From an uncultured Bacteroidales bacterium (lineage in GTDB: Bacteria > Bacteroidota > Bacteroidia > Bacteroidales > F082): a stretch of 38,443 bases of DNA. Each line of letters begins with the position of its first letter. Position 1 is the stretch's first letter. The position numbers were made by a program, and so were the translations under genes. The stretch is taken from assembly GCA_905233445.1 (NCBI GenBank), contig CAJOEP010000023.1:1-38443 (forward strand), given 5' to 3'. Shown here in pieces: positions 8,727-15,838 of this stretch. Below the pieces are notes generated by a model. The model made no database searches and was not told the DNA's origin. It saw nothing but the letters and a program-made list of their open reading frames with translations.

Positions 8727-8904
8727 AGCAATCATCAAGTTTCTTGTGGAACAATTCGCCAAATTCTTCTAATGTCATATAGCCTTCAGGCACATCACGA
8801 TCATTAACCATTGGCATTATTTTCGATTGCTGCGCAATACCATAAACAGCTTCCGGTTCGGAAACTTCTTTTACTTTTTCTTTTTTTTGTTTGTAAGGCT
8901 TCAT
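8701..8904 (-). CDS. Probable antitoxin partner of the ParE-like toxin
   Basis: A 67-residue protein (MKPYKQKKEKVKEVSEPEAV...). It is basic at the N-terminus, acidic and helical at the C-terminus (EGYMTLEEFGELFHKKLDDCYAKL). It matches no antitoxin family I can name. The call rests on size, position directly upstream and 26-base overlap with the toxin gene. An earlier in-frame ATG at 8970 would add 22 residues, but that stretch resembles non-coding DNA and overlaps the region upstream of the divergent promoter. The pair sits back to back with the TonB-like gene. Confidence 0.6.
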   Translation of the reverse strand: MKPYKQKKEKVKEVSEPEAVYGIAQQSKIMPMVNDRDVPEGYMTLEEFGELFHKKLDDCYAKLQSDN

Positions 8905-8982
8905 ATTAACAACATTTAGAACAACATTATGATTTGCAAAGTTACAAATAATCTCGCTTCGTGCAGCCATATTCTAAAAATT

Positions 8983-9013
8983 TTTGTTTTTTCTAAAATA
9001 CTCACTACCTTTG
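8983..9013 (+). promoter_or_regulatory. Bacteroidetes housekeeping promoter of the TonB-like gene
   Basis: TTTG at 8983-8986 and TACCTTTG at 9006-9013, separated by exactly 19 bases. The ATG follows at 9037. Confidence 0.85.
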
Positions 9014-9036
9014 CATCGTTAAAAACAAAAAACAAC

Positions 9037-9431
9037 ATGAAAAAGATTATTAACTCCATCAAAATCAAGGTATTGTTGGCACTTCCTGTGTTGGTGATGT
9101 TTTTGTTTGCAAGTTGCGAATTGAAAGCGCAGGATACAATATGGTATGAAAATGGTGAATATGAAGTAAACTTAATGCATTTATCAAACAAAACTTACAA
9201 TATCCGAAATCAGCGAAAGAACAAGGTATCGAAGGAACTGTGTTTGTTAGATTTGTTGTTGAGACAGATGGTTCTGTAACAGTTTTCAGAATTAACCAAG
9301 ATGTAAACGAAGAACTTGCCGCCGAAGCCATACGCTTAGTAAATATGTTGCCCAAATGGAAGCCCGGTTACCTTGGTCCTAAACCTGTACGCGTCGGCTA
9401 CACTTTGCCAATTGTTTTCAAAAAAGAATAA
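9037..9431 (+). pseudogene. Small TonB-C-terminal-domain lipoprotein, broken by a frameshift
   Basis: The first frame (ATG 9037) encodes a signal peptide with lipobox LFAS-C and about 45 sensible residues ending GEYEVN, then runs into unrelated sequence and stops at 9279. The next frame is open from about 9165 to 9431 and encodes a typical TonB C-terminal domain: FIKQNLQYPKSAKEQGIEGT, VFVRFVVETDGSV, AAEAIRLVNMLPKWKPG, RVGYTLPIVFK. A single-base change between about 9165 and 9185 would restore one protein of about 131 residues. TonB C-terminal domains pass energy from the inner membrane to outer-membrane receptors, but short stand-alone lipoprotein versions like this are of unclear role. The promoter is intact, so this may be a recent mutation or an assembly error. 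I see no standard slippery heptamer. Confidence 0.75.
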
Positions 9432-9451
9432 ATAATGAAAGACGAAAATTA

Positions 9452-9493
9452 AATAACGATGTAATAATTCAATAATTACATCGTTATTTTTTT
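9452..9493 (+). terminator. Intrinsic terminator abutting the next start codon
   Basis: A perfect 14-bp stem (9452-9465 with 9475-9488, outer end AATAACG) with a 9-base loop is followed by T residues to 9493. The ATG of the next gene is at 9494, immediately after the T-tract. Confidence 0.85.
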
Positions 9494-10102
9494 ATGAAAA
9501 ACTTTTTCCTATTGATGTTTTTGGCTCTTTGTGCTTTTGAGATTAAGGCACAAGATGATTTTTTTCTGGTAAAGGGAAGAATTTTTTCGGAAGATAGCCT
9601 GACGGCTATTCCTAACGTAAACATTGTCAGCGAGTTATCACGCTATGGAACAATAACAAATCAGGAGGGATGGTTTTTTATCAAATCAAAATTAGTGGAT
9701 ACTTTGTGGGTGAGCTGTGTTGGATTTGAGAGGCAGCGAGTGCCGATTTCCAAGGATAGTATTTTAGATAAAGAATTGATAATCATGATGATAAGGAGCA
9801 ATGTTATGCTTGATTCGGTGGAGATTTATCCCTGGCCGGATTACGAGACATTTAAAAGGGAGGTTATCAATATGCCGTGGCGAAGGCCGTATATGATTCC
9901 GGGAGTTTCGAAAAAAAGCGACGAAGTGTTTATTCACAAGAAGCCTATTCGGGAACCGAAAGCGAGCTCAATCAATCCTATCACATTGATTTACAACAGG
10001 TTTAATAAGCGCGAACGATTCAAACGCAAACTTGAGCGTAACAGACGGCGTTTTAACCGCGAGATGGAGCGAATTGGTGCTGATTCATTAATGATACCAT
10101 AA
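9494..10102 (+). CDS. Exported protein with carboxypeptidase-regulatory-like domain
   Basis: A 202-residue protein with signal peptide MKNFFLLMFLALCAFEIKAQ. Residues about 25-115 fit a carboxypeptidase-regulatory-like (CarboxypepD_reg) beta-sandwich: VKGRIFSEDSLTAIPNVNIV, GTITNQEGWFFI, DTLWVSCVGF and a final strand before LDSVEIYP. This domain is common at the N-terminus of TonB-dependent receptors and as small periplasmic proteins in Bacteroidetes. The C-terminal 60 residues are very basic (RFNKRERFKRKLERNRRRFN) and probably helical. No receptor barrel follows, so this is the short stand-alone form. The start is fixed by the signal peptide; no other start codon lies between it and the upstream stop. 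The preceding gene's terminator touches the start codon. Confidence 0.8.
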   Translation: MKNFFLLMFLALCAFEIKAQDDFFLVKGRIFSEDSLTAIPNVNIVSELSRYGTITNQEGWFFIKSKLVDTLWVSCVGFERQRVPISKDSILDKELIIMMIRSNVMLDSVEIYPWPDYETFKREVINMPWRRPYMIPGVSKKSDEVFIHKKPIREPKASSINPITLIYNRFNKRERFKRKLERNRRRFNREMERIGADSLMIP

Positions 10103-10488
10103 CACCATACAGGTCTTCACCTTCACCCAGTGCTTTCAGGCACTTCTGTGAATGCACGAAGACGTTGTGATATGAGCTGCCTGTGACCGCGGCAATGTGC
10201 TTGTTGTCCAAGCCCAGCAAAGTAAGACATAAAACCAGCTCAAAGGACGTATCGGCTTTCTGTGCCACTGGTTGGTTTTCCAGTAGGATATATTTGGGCA
10301 AGGCTGTCGTAATATCTTACAGCTTCAAAAACAGCGGAATCGTTGGTCTGGATAAGGTCGTTTTTATAAAGAGCTTCGGCAATCAGAATCTGATACTCAT
10401 AATAATCAGGTTTTGAAAGTTTGGCCTCATCAACAGTATCGGAAACATCTATTAATATGTCGAGAGCTGCGTCGGGGCAACATGTCAA
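10053..10488 (-). pseudogene. Remnant of a TPR-type regulator, internally deleted
   Basis: Two minus-strand fragments in different frames. 10488-10240 encodes CCPDAALDILIDVSDTVDEA ... PDYYEYQILIAEALYKNDLI, typical of the N-terminal repeat region of large Bacteroidales TPR regulators. 10301-10053 encodes a helix-turn-helix-like end, FELVLCLTLLGLDNKHIAAV ... SSYHNVFVHSQKCLKALG. Between the two most of a usual protein is missing. The first fragment has no ATG (only TTG with a stop just upstream), so signal peptide and start are gone. It overlaps the 3' end of the convergent gene at 9494-10102. I infer a degraded copy without function. Apart from the two fragments and a hairpin at 10550, the 10103-10600 region holds nothing else I recognise. 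Confidence 0.65.
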
Positions 10489-10549
10489 CGGATTTCAAAA
10501 CAAAATGCAATAAAAATGTTGAAATAAAAAAATACGGTATAAAAATGAA

Positions 10550-10589
10550 GTGAACCCCGAAAGTTGGTAAAAAAACTTTCGGGGTTCAC
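10550..10589 (-). terminator. Strong hairpin terminator after the 611-residue lipoprotein
   Basis: A perfect 16-bp inverted repeat (10550-10565 with 10574-10589, outer end GTGAACCCCG) with an 8-base A-rich loop, 11 bases beyond the stop at 10601. On the minus strand it is followed by TTCATTTTTA. The ends also resemble insertion-sequence termini, but no transposase is present. Confidence 0.75.
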
Positions 10590-10600
10590 CGCACAACCGC

Positions 10601-12436
10601 TTAGTTGGCATCCCACACCAAACGGACACACATGCCAAATTTACGGAATGATTGTCCATTCTCTCCCGGACCATTTGCAGCAGTTGGATTACCTACTCCG
10701 ACTGTCTCTGTGATAGTGCTGGTATTACCAGCTCCGTCTGGCCAGTAATTCCCACCATGAATTCCAAACCAGAAATAATGCGAGCCTAATCCAGTGCCGG
10801 TATCACTATCAGTCGAAGCCGACCAATAGTAGCCTTGGCCTTGAGGATCATCAGAATAAGTTCCCGAACCCCACATGTAGTAATTATACTTATAGTAATA
10901 TTCCTCCCAGCGGAGTCCCACGCCAGGCAGAAACACGGCTCCGGCGGCCAGCAACTTGTACATATTAGAATTCGATTCGTCCCAAGCTCCAGAACTAAAA
11001 TTATCTATCAAATAATACTGATTGGTCTTGTTACAATTAGAAGTTTTGAACAGATTAGTATTGAGATCAGTTGGAAACACAAAGTTGTCAGGGAACAACA
11101 AGAGTCCATAACTAAAATCGCCGGCTACAGGAGAGTTATTCTTAAACTTTACCATCATGAAACGGTTGCCACTCCTCCGAAGGGTTAGATAGTCCCACTC
11201 GCTTGCAGTCAGGGTGCGCCAATGTGTATCCTCTGGCTCTGGCATGTTCACCTCCCATGTGTCTCCAATCTTAAATACGCATCCCCAGTCTGTACCTCTT
11301 TCCACACTCAAATCATCGTCACCTGTTACACAGTCACTCCCTGCCTGAGGGGTAACATAGCGATAACCCCAAGTGAACCGATCCATGTCGGTTGCATTGC
11401 CGTAATGTACAGATGTATTCTGGTATTCCGATTGCTGCACATAACCGCCATCTCTGAGAGTGGTGGAACATTCATCAACTTGGTTATCGTGGAAACCCCA
11501 TTTATTTTCAGCAGGTTTATACATCAAGTTTGCCCTTGAGAAATACACCTTCTGCGTTGCACTCACCGAGAACACAGACAATTTATTGTCACTACTATTA
11601 TGAACGGCAAGAGTATAGTTAGGTGCAGGATATGGAGGATTGAGGAGTTGGAAGCCTTGAGTGCCACCAGCATTGACAAAGGTGTTGTTATCCACAGTAG
11701 GCATGACGCCACTCCCCTGCCATTGCAGGTCTGGGTGGGTAGTGTGAGAAAGGTCAGTTCCAGGCAGCAGAATGCCCCATCTGTGTGTGACGACACCATC
11801 CTCACCATAAAGGGTGATGTCACCTTTGGTGGTGGTAGGCGTAATGGCATTGTTGGCAAAGTTAATAGTAGCCTCGGTCAGCACGTTTGACAGGGTAACG
11901 TCATCAAGCAAATTATTCTTGAGGTTGAACCTCACCAAGGCGCACTTGTATTCCAAAACGGCGGTGTAGCTACCGCTAGTCGAGTATTTTTCATTCGATT
12001 TACCGTAGCAGAGCACGGGCAGATTGTCGTGCTGGTCGGCAATGCTGATGGTGAAGTTGGGTGTGGTTCCCGCCGTAGGTGCCGTTACAGGAGCCTTGCC
12101 GCCCAAGAAGTAGAAGTGCAGATAGTCGTTACCTGTAGGGAGCTCAAGGTCGCCGCCGAAAGCGCCATTAGTGTAGGTCAGTTGGCCGATGTATTTGCCG
12201 TTGTTACCCACATAGAGGACATCGCCGTTGCGGAATTGGATCACGCCGAGGTTCGGGGCCACTGCGTGTCTGCCGCCGTTGTCGACGTTCACTGAGATAT
12301 TTTCGCCGTTGTTCACGTTCAAAGTGATGTGGACCTTTTCTCCGCCATTGCCATTGGTGAGAATTTCTTGTTTCTTGCATTGGCTCATACCAAGCACGAG
12401 AGCCAAAGCCATGATAATTGTGCTAAGTTTCTTCAT
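10601..12436 (-). CDS. Surface lipoprotein with fimbrillin-like N-terminal half and FISUMP-like C-terminal domain
   Basis: A 611-residue lipoprotein. The signal peptide (MKKLSTIIMALALVLGMSQ) ends at Cys20. Residues about 30-285 are beta-rich with fimbrillin-like features: NGEKVHITLN-type opening, a region on values measured against a scale (DVLYVGNNGKYIGQLTYTNG), and a CALVRFNLKN strand as in Bacteroidales fimbrillin/Mfa-type proteins. From about residue 288 a FISUMP-like domain begins, FSVSATQKVYFSRANLMY, and runs to CVRLVWDAN. The domain is shared with the 605-residue lipoprotein at 4348 although the N-terminal parts differ. It lies 17 bases after the stop of a small exported protein, so the two probably form an operon. 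Function is presumably adhesion or surface structure; this is inference from the family. Confidence 0.8.
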   Translation of the reverse strand: MKKLSTIIMALALVLGMSQCKKQEILTNGNGGEKVHITLNVNNGENISVNVDNGGRHAVAPNLGVIQFRNGDVLYVGNNGKYIGQLTYTNGAFGGDLELPTGNDYLHFYFLGGKAPVTAPTAGTTPNFTISIADQHDNLPVLCYGKSNEKYSTSGSYTAVLEYKCALVRFNLKNNLLDDVTLSNVLTEATINFANNAITPTTTKGDITLYGEDGVVTHRWGILLPGTDLSHTTHPDLQWQGSGVMPTVDNNTFVNAGGTQGFQLLNPPYPAPNYTLAVHNSSDNKLSVFSVSATQKVYFSRANLMYKPAENKWGFHDNQVDECSTTLRDGGYVQQSEYQNTSVHYGNATDMDRFTWGYRYVTPQAGSDCVTGDDDLSVERGTDWGCVFKIGDTWEVNMPEPEDTHWRTLTASEWDYLTLRRSGNRFMMVKFKNNSPVAGDFSYGLLLFPDNFVFPTDLNTNLFKTSNCNKTNQYYLIDNFSSGAWDESNSNMYKLLAAGAVFLPGVGLRWEEYYYKYNYYMWGSGTYSDDPQGQGYYWSASTDSDTGTGLGSHYFWFGIHGGNYWPDGAGNTSTITETVGVGNPTAANGPGENGQSFRKFGMCVRLVWDAN

Positions 12437-12453
12437 TTTAATCGTTGTGTTTT

Positions 12454-12783
12454 TTAGTTGTTTTCCTGTTTTTTACGTTTTTTTGAAAATGCGTAGGCCG
12501 CGCCAGCCGCAGCCATGATGAAGAGTCCGCTGCCGAGCGGTGCAGGAGGATCTTGTCCAAACGTTCCGATGTTAATCCCGTAGTTGCCGCCTGCTTGGCC
12601 GCCGTTGCCGCCGAACTGTCCGACAAAAATGTTGTAGCCGCTGTTATTGCGACTCGCATAGATATCCTCATTGTTGAGGAAAAAACCGTCGCTCTTTTGG
12701 GCGTTCATGGTTGTCGGCAACAGCATAACAAAAGCCGTTGCCAAAGAAAGCGCGAAGGCTTTCAAGAATTGTGTTTTTTTCAT
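12454..12783 (-). CDS. Small exported protein with a PEP-CTERM-like C-terminal anchor
   Basis: 109 residues from the ATG at 12783. Signal peptide MKKTQFLKAFALSLATAFVM ... MNAQ, then a short Gly/Asn-rich stretch (FGGNGGQAGGNYGINIG), then a C-terminal tripartite tail: APLGSG motif, a hydrophobic helix LFIMAAAGAAYAF, and basic SKKRKKQE. This tail has the same layout as PEP-CTERM and similar sorting signals (short motif, membrane helix, Arg/Lys cluster), though the motif is PLGSG rather than PEP. The gene is the first of a pair with the lipoprotein at 10601-12436. An upstream in-frame ATG (12828) adds residues without signal character, so I prefer 12783. The sorting role is inference; no matching sortase is in the window. 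Confidence 0.75.
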   Translation of the reverse strand: MKKTQFLKAFALSLATAFVMLLPTTMNAQKSDGFFLNNEDIYASRNNSGYNIFVGQFGGNGGQAGGNYGINIGTFGQDPPAPLGSGLFIMAAAGAAYAFSKKRKKQENN

Positions 12784-12908
12784 CTTATTAGTTATGGTGT
12801 AATAAAAAAATAATTTACGACAAAGCAAAAACAGACCGCAATGAAAATTGCAGCTATCATGTGTAAAAACAAAAAACGCTTGTAACTAATTGAATACCAA
12901 CGTGTTGT

Positions 12909-13023
12909 CCCCCCCCCATTTATGGGTGGCATCCCAATTTTCAGATACTATAATAAAAATACCAGTTTTCATAAACGGCCACAAAAAAATAAAAATACCA
13001 GTTTTCATAAACGGCCACAAAAA
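12909..13023. repeat. C9 homopolymer and a 36-bp tandem duplication
   Basis: 12909-12917 is a run of nine C residues. 12952-12987 and 12988-13023 are two head-to-tail 36-bp copies that contain CCAGTTTTCATAAACGGCC. The region 12784-13055 between the small exported protein and RNase R contains no gene I can recognise; it is the likely promoter region of the small-protein operon. Confidence 0.8.
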
Positions 13024-13055
13024 TACAAAAAAAATAAACGTAGTTGAAATAATTT

Positions 13056-15236
13056 TTAATTTTTTTTCTTGTGTGCTATCTTATTCGGTCTGCTCACCAG
13101 CGTAAAATCCATCTGTTTTTTAATCAAATCGACGGCTTCGATGCGGACTTTTACAGCATCACCGAGACGGTAGGTTTGGCGGGTTTCCTGTCCGACAACG
13201 CGGAAGTTTTCCTCGTCGATGTAATACATGTCGTCGAGGGTGCTGTAGCGCACCATGCCCTCGCATTTGCTGTCTTTCAGCTCCACGTAGATGCCCCATT
13301 TGCTTATGCCGGAGATGAGTCCGTCGAACACCTTGCCGATCTTATCTTGCAGATATTCAGCCTGTTTGTACTTCACCGACTCGCGCTCCATCTCGGCAGC
13401 CTTACGCTCCATCTCGGAGGCGTGCTGACACAACACCTCGTATTCGCTCTGACTCACACTCGGCTGATTTTCAATCATATAACGCTCGATGAGACGATGA
13501 ACCATCAGGTCGGGATAACGTCGGATTGGCGAGGTGAAATGAGTGTAATAAGGAAACGCCAAGCCATAATGTCCGATGTTGACAGTGCTGTAAAGAGCCT
13601 TCGCCATCGTCCTAAGTGCCACAGTCTCAACGAGATTGCGCTCGCCCTTGCCTTCTACGGCATCAAACAAGGCGTTGTACGACTTCACCAGATTCTCGCG
13701 CGTGCTGATGTTCATCGAATAACCTAATTTCGACACCAACGAGATGAAACTGAACAATTTTTCGGGATTAGGCTCATCGTGCACACGATAAACAAAGGTG
13801 TAGCCGTGATATTTCGAGTCTTTCTTGCCGATAGATTCAGCCACGGTGCGGTTCGCCAACAACATAAAGTCCTCGATGAGCATGTTCGCCTCGTTCTGCA
13901 CCTTCACATAAGTGTCGATAGGATGCATCTTCTCGTCAAGCACAAACTTCACCTCTTCGCTGTGGAAGTTGATGGAGCCTTGCGCCATGCGCTTTTTGCG
14001 AAGTTTAGTGGCTAAATCATTGAGTATCAATATTTCTTGCTTATAATCTCCTTCCCCACCCTCAATCATGGTTTGCACCTCTTCATAGGCAAAACGGCGG
14101 TTGGATTTGATGACAGTCTTTCCAATCCAATGGTTGATTATTTCGGCTTTGTCGTTCATCTCGAAAACCGTCGAAAACGTCAGCTTTTCCTCATCGGGAC
14201 GAAGTGAGCAGACGTTGTTGCAGAGCTTCTCTGGCAGCATTGGGATGGTTCTATCGACGAGATACACCGAGGTGCCGCGTTCCTGAGCCTCCTGGTCGAT
14301 GGCGGAGCCTGGTTTCACGTAATATGAAACGTCGGCAATATGGACTCCGACTTCATGGTTGCCGTTAGGAAGTTTGCGATAAGAGATGGCGTCGTCGAAA
14401 TCCTTTGCGTCGCGAGGGTCGATAGTGATTGTGAGGACATCGCGGAAGTCTTTTCTGGCTTTGATTTCTGAAGAAGAGATCTTATCAGAAATCTTGTTTG
14501 CCTCCTTCTCGACATCTTTCGGAAACTCCAGCGGATACTCGTATTGTGCAAGGATCGACTGCATCTCAACATTGTTCTCGCCAGGAGTGCCGAGCACGCG
14601 GACAATCTCACCGAACGGGTTACGTGAGTTTTCTGGCCAGTCGGCAAGCTTGACTATGACTTTCTGTCCATCGCGAGCGCCTTTGTAGCTGCCTCTCGGG
14701 ATGAAGAAGTTGACCGGCATGGTGTCTTTGTCGGGCACCACGAAAGCGTATCCGTGTGAAACGCTGAAAATGCCAACAAACTCGGTATGCGCACGCTGGA
14801 TGACCTTCACGATCTCGCCTTCGGTCTTCTTCGACTTACGTTTCGGGAACATCGCCACCTTGACCTTGTCGCCGTGCAAAGCCTTTCCCGTGTTGTTGGA
14901 GGCAATCTGGATGTCCTCGCCACCATCTTCAGGCACCACATAAGCCTTGCCGGTGCTCTTCATATCGACCGTTCCGACCACATAATGCGGCTTCGGACCG
15001 TATTCGTTGACCAGATCTGGGTTCAGAGTATAGCTATATGGATGATGCTCAACTAGTTGACCATCACGGTTGAGGGTCTCGAGCACCTGAAATATCACGT
15101 CTTTGCCTGCAGCGTCGCGAACACCCATGACTTTAGCTATCTGCTTGTAGTTCATTGGCTTGAACGGGTGCTCGCCGTAAATACGAAGGATCGTGTTTAC
15201 AAAAGTGCTGAGGCTGTTTGTTTTCTTTCTGGACAT
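13056..15236 (-). CDS. rnr: Ribonuclease R (3'-5' exoribonuclease)
   Basis: A 726-residue enzyme of the RNase II/R family that degrades structured RNA processively from the 3' end in the cytoplasm. Order of domains: N-terminal helix-turn-helix (FKPMNYKQIAKVMGV), two cold-shock domains (about 80-240, with GYAFVVPDKD and FFIPRGSYKGA), the RNB catalytic domain beginning TITIDPRDAKDFDDAISYRK with its Asp cluster, HIADVSYYVKPGSAID, the later GLAFPYYTHFTSPIRRYPDL motif, and a C-terminal S1 domain (GKVFDGLISGISKWGIYVEL). Length is normal. The final residues are Lys-rich as in other RNase R. It appears to be monocistronic. The spacer upstream of the start (15240-15297) consists of GTTTAAAGT-like words. 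Confidence 0.96.
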   Translation of the reverse strand: MSRKKTNSLSTFVNTILRIYGEHPFKPMNYKQIAKVMGVRDAAGKDVIFQVLETLNRDGQLVEHHPYSYTLNPDLVNEYGPKPHYVVGTVDMKSTGKAYVVPEDGGEDIQIASNNTGKALHGDKVKVAMFPKRKSKKTEGEIVKVIQRAHTEFVGIFSVSHGYAFVVPDKDTMPVNFFIPRGSYKGARDGQKVIVKLADWPENSRNPFGEIVRVLGTPGENNVEMQSILAQYEYPLEFPKDVEKEANKISDKISSSEIKARKDFRDVLTITIDPRDAKDFDDAISYRKLPNGNHEVGVHIADVSYYVKPGSAIDQEAQERGTSVYLVDRTIPMLPEKLCNNVCSLRPDEEKLTFSTVFEMNDKAEIINHWIGKTVIKSNRRFAYEEVQTMIEGGEGDYKQEILILNDLATKLRKKRMAQGSINFHSEEVKFVLDEKMHPIDTYVKVQNEANMLIEDFMLLANRTVAESIGKKDSKYHGYTFVYRVHDEPNPEKLFSFISLVSKLGYSMNISTRENLVKSYNALFDAVEGKGERNLVETVALRTMAKALYSTVNIGHYGLAFPYYTHFTSPIRRYPDLMVHRLIERYMIENQPSVSQSEYEVLCQHASEMERKAAEMERESVKYKQAEYLQDKIGKVFDGLISGISKWGIYVELKDSKCEGMVRYSTLDDMYYIDEENFRVVGQETRQTYRLGDAVKVRIEAVDLIKKQMDFTLVSRPNKIAHKKKN

Positions 15237-15295
15237 TTTAGTTTAGAGTTTAAAGTGTAGAGTTTAAAGTAGTTTACAAGTTTAAAGTTGAAAGT

Positions 15296-15619
15296 TTAGA
15301 AGATGCGTTGCATTAGCTGCCATTTTTCGTCACTCCTCGCATTCGCTGAGCAGCCTTGGAATTGCGAGACGTAGGCTTCCCATTCGGCTTGGCGAGGAAG
15401 AGTTGCAAGGCGTGCCATATCGCGCTCAAAATCGAAGTCATCGACGGTGTCCATAATCATGAAAAGACTTATACCCTTTCTATAGATTTGCATATCAAGA
15501 ATTCCCACTTGACGTTGACCTTCAATGATTTCGGGCCAGACTTGCTTGTGGACATCGCAATATTTTTGAATCATTTCCTCGTCATCGACGAGCTGTAAAC
15601 ACTGACAATATCGTTTCAT
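15296..15619 (-). CDS. L-rhamnose mutarotase family protein (RhaM/DUF718)
   Basis: 107 residues starting MKRYCQCLQLVDDEEMIQKY. The family interconverts the alpha and beta anomers of L-rhamnose. Visible family features are the HKQVWPEI motif (about 24-31), the GILDMQIYRKG strand, the MIMDTVDDFDFERDM segment, and a WEAYVSQFQ helix. Members are usually about 104-115 residues. The next genes upstream are fucP and other fucose genes and there are no rhamnose genes in view, so L-fucose may be the real substrate; this is inference from context. The gene is separated from fucP by about 220 bases of word-repeat DNA rather than being tightly linked. Confidence 0.8.
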   Translation of the reverse strand: MKRYCQCLQLVDDEEMIQKYCDVHKQVWPEIIEGQRQVGILDMQIYRKGISLFMIMDTVDDFDFERDMARLATLPRQAEWEAYVSQFQGCSANARSDEKWQLMQRIF

Positions 15620-15656
15620 TTTATTTTACCTCAAATTTTTTATTTTTTTATTTGAA

Positions 15657-15760
15657 CACGAATCGCACAAATTTACACGAATCTGTTCTTCCGCAATTTT
15701 TCCTTCTTTCTTTTAACGTTAATTACCATTAATTTATCATTAATTATTCGTTAATTCTTA
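15657..15760. repeat. AT-rich word arrays between the mutarotase and fucP
   Basis: 15657-15684 contains CACGAAT/CACAAATT words related to the in-frame array of fucP. 15716-15760 contains four 11-base words built on (A/G)TTAATT, which recur at 17217-17250 and, inverted, at 17563-17605. The rest of 15620-15838 holds no recognisable gene. Confidence 0.6.
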
Positions 15761-15838
15761 TCTTCCCCGCCTTAATTCCTCTGATTTTTTGTAATAGAAA
15801 AACAATTAATAAAAAATTATATAGCTAATTAATGGTAA

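Noticed and set aside
9160..9200. Programmed frameshift in the TonB-like gene
   Set aside because: No classic slippery heptamer followed by a stem was seen; mutation or assembly error is simpler.
10550..10589. Hairpin as terminal repeat of an insertion sequence
   Set aside because: The ends look a little like insertion-sequence termini, but no transposase or second end is present, and position and T-rich tail suit a terminator.
12952..13023. 36-bp repeats as a CRISPR array
   Set aside because: Only two copies, head to tail with no spacer, and no cas genes.
13071..13727. Plus-strand open frame opposite RNase R
   Set aside because: A shadow of the RNase R codons; no independent promoter or domain.
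15296..15619. Evidence for a rhamnose utilisation operon
   Set aside because: Only the mutarotase family name points to rhamnose; no rhamnose isomerase, kinase or aldolase is in the window.
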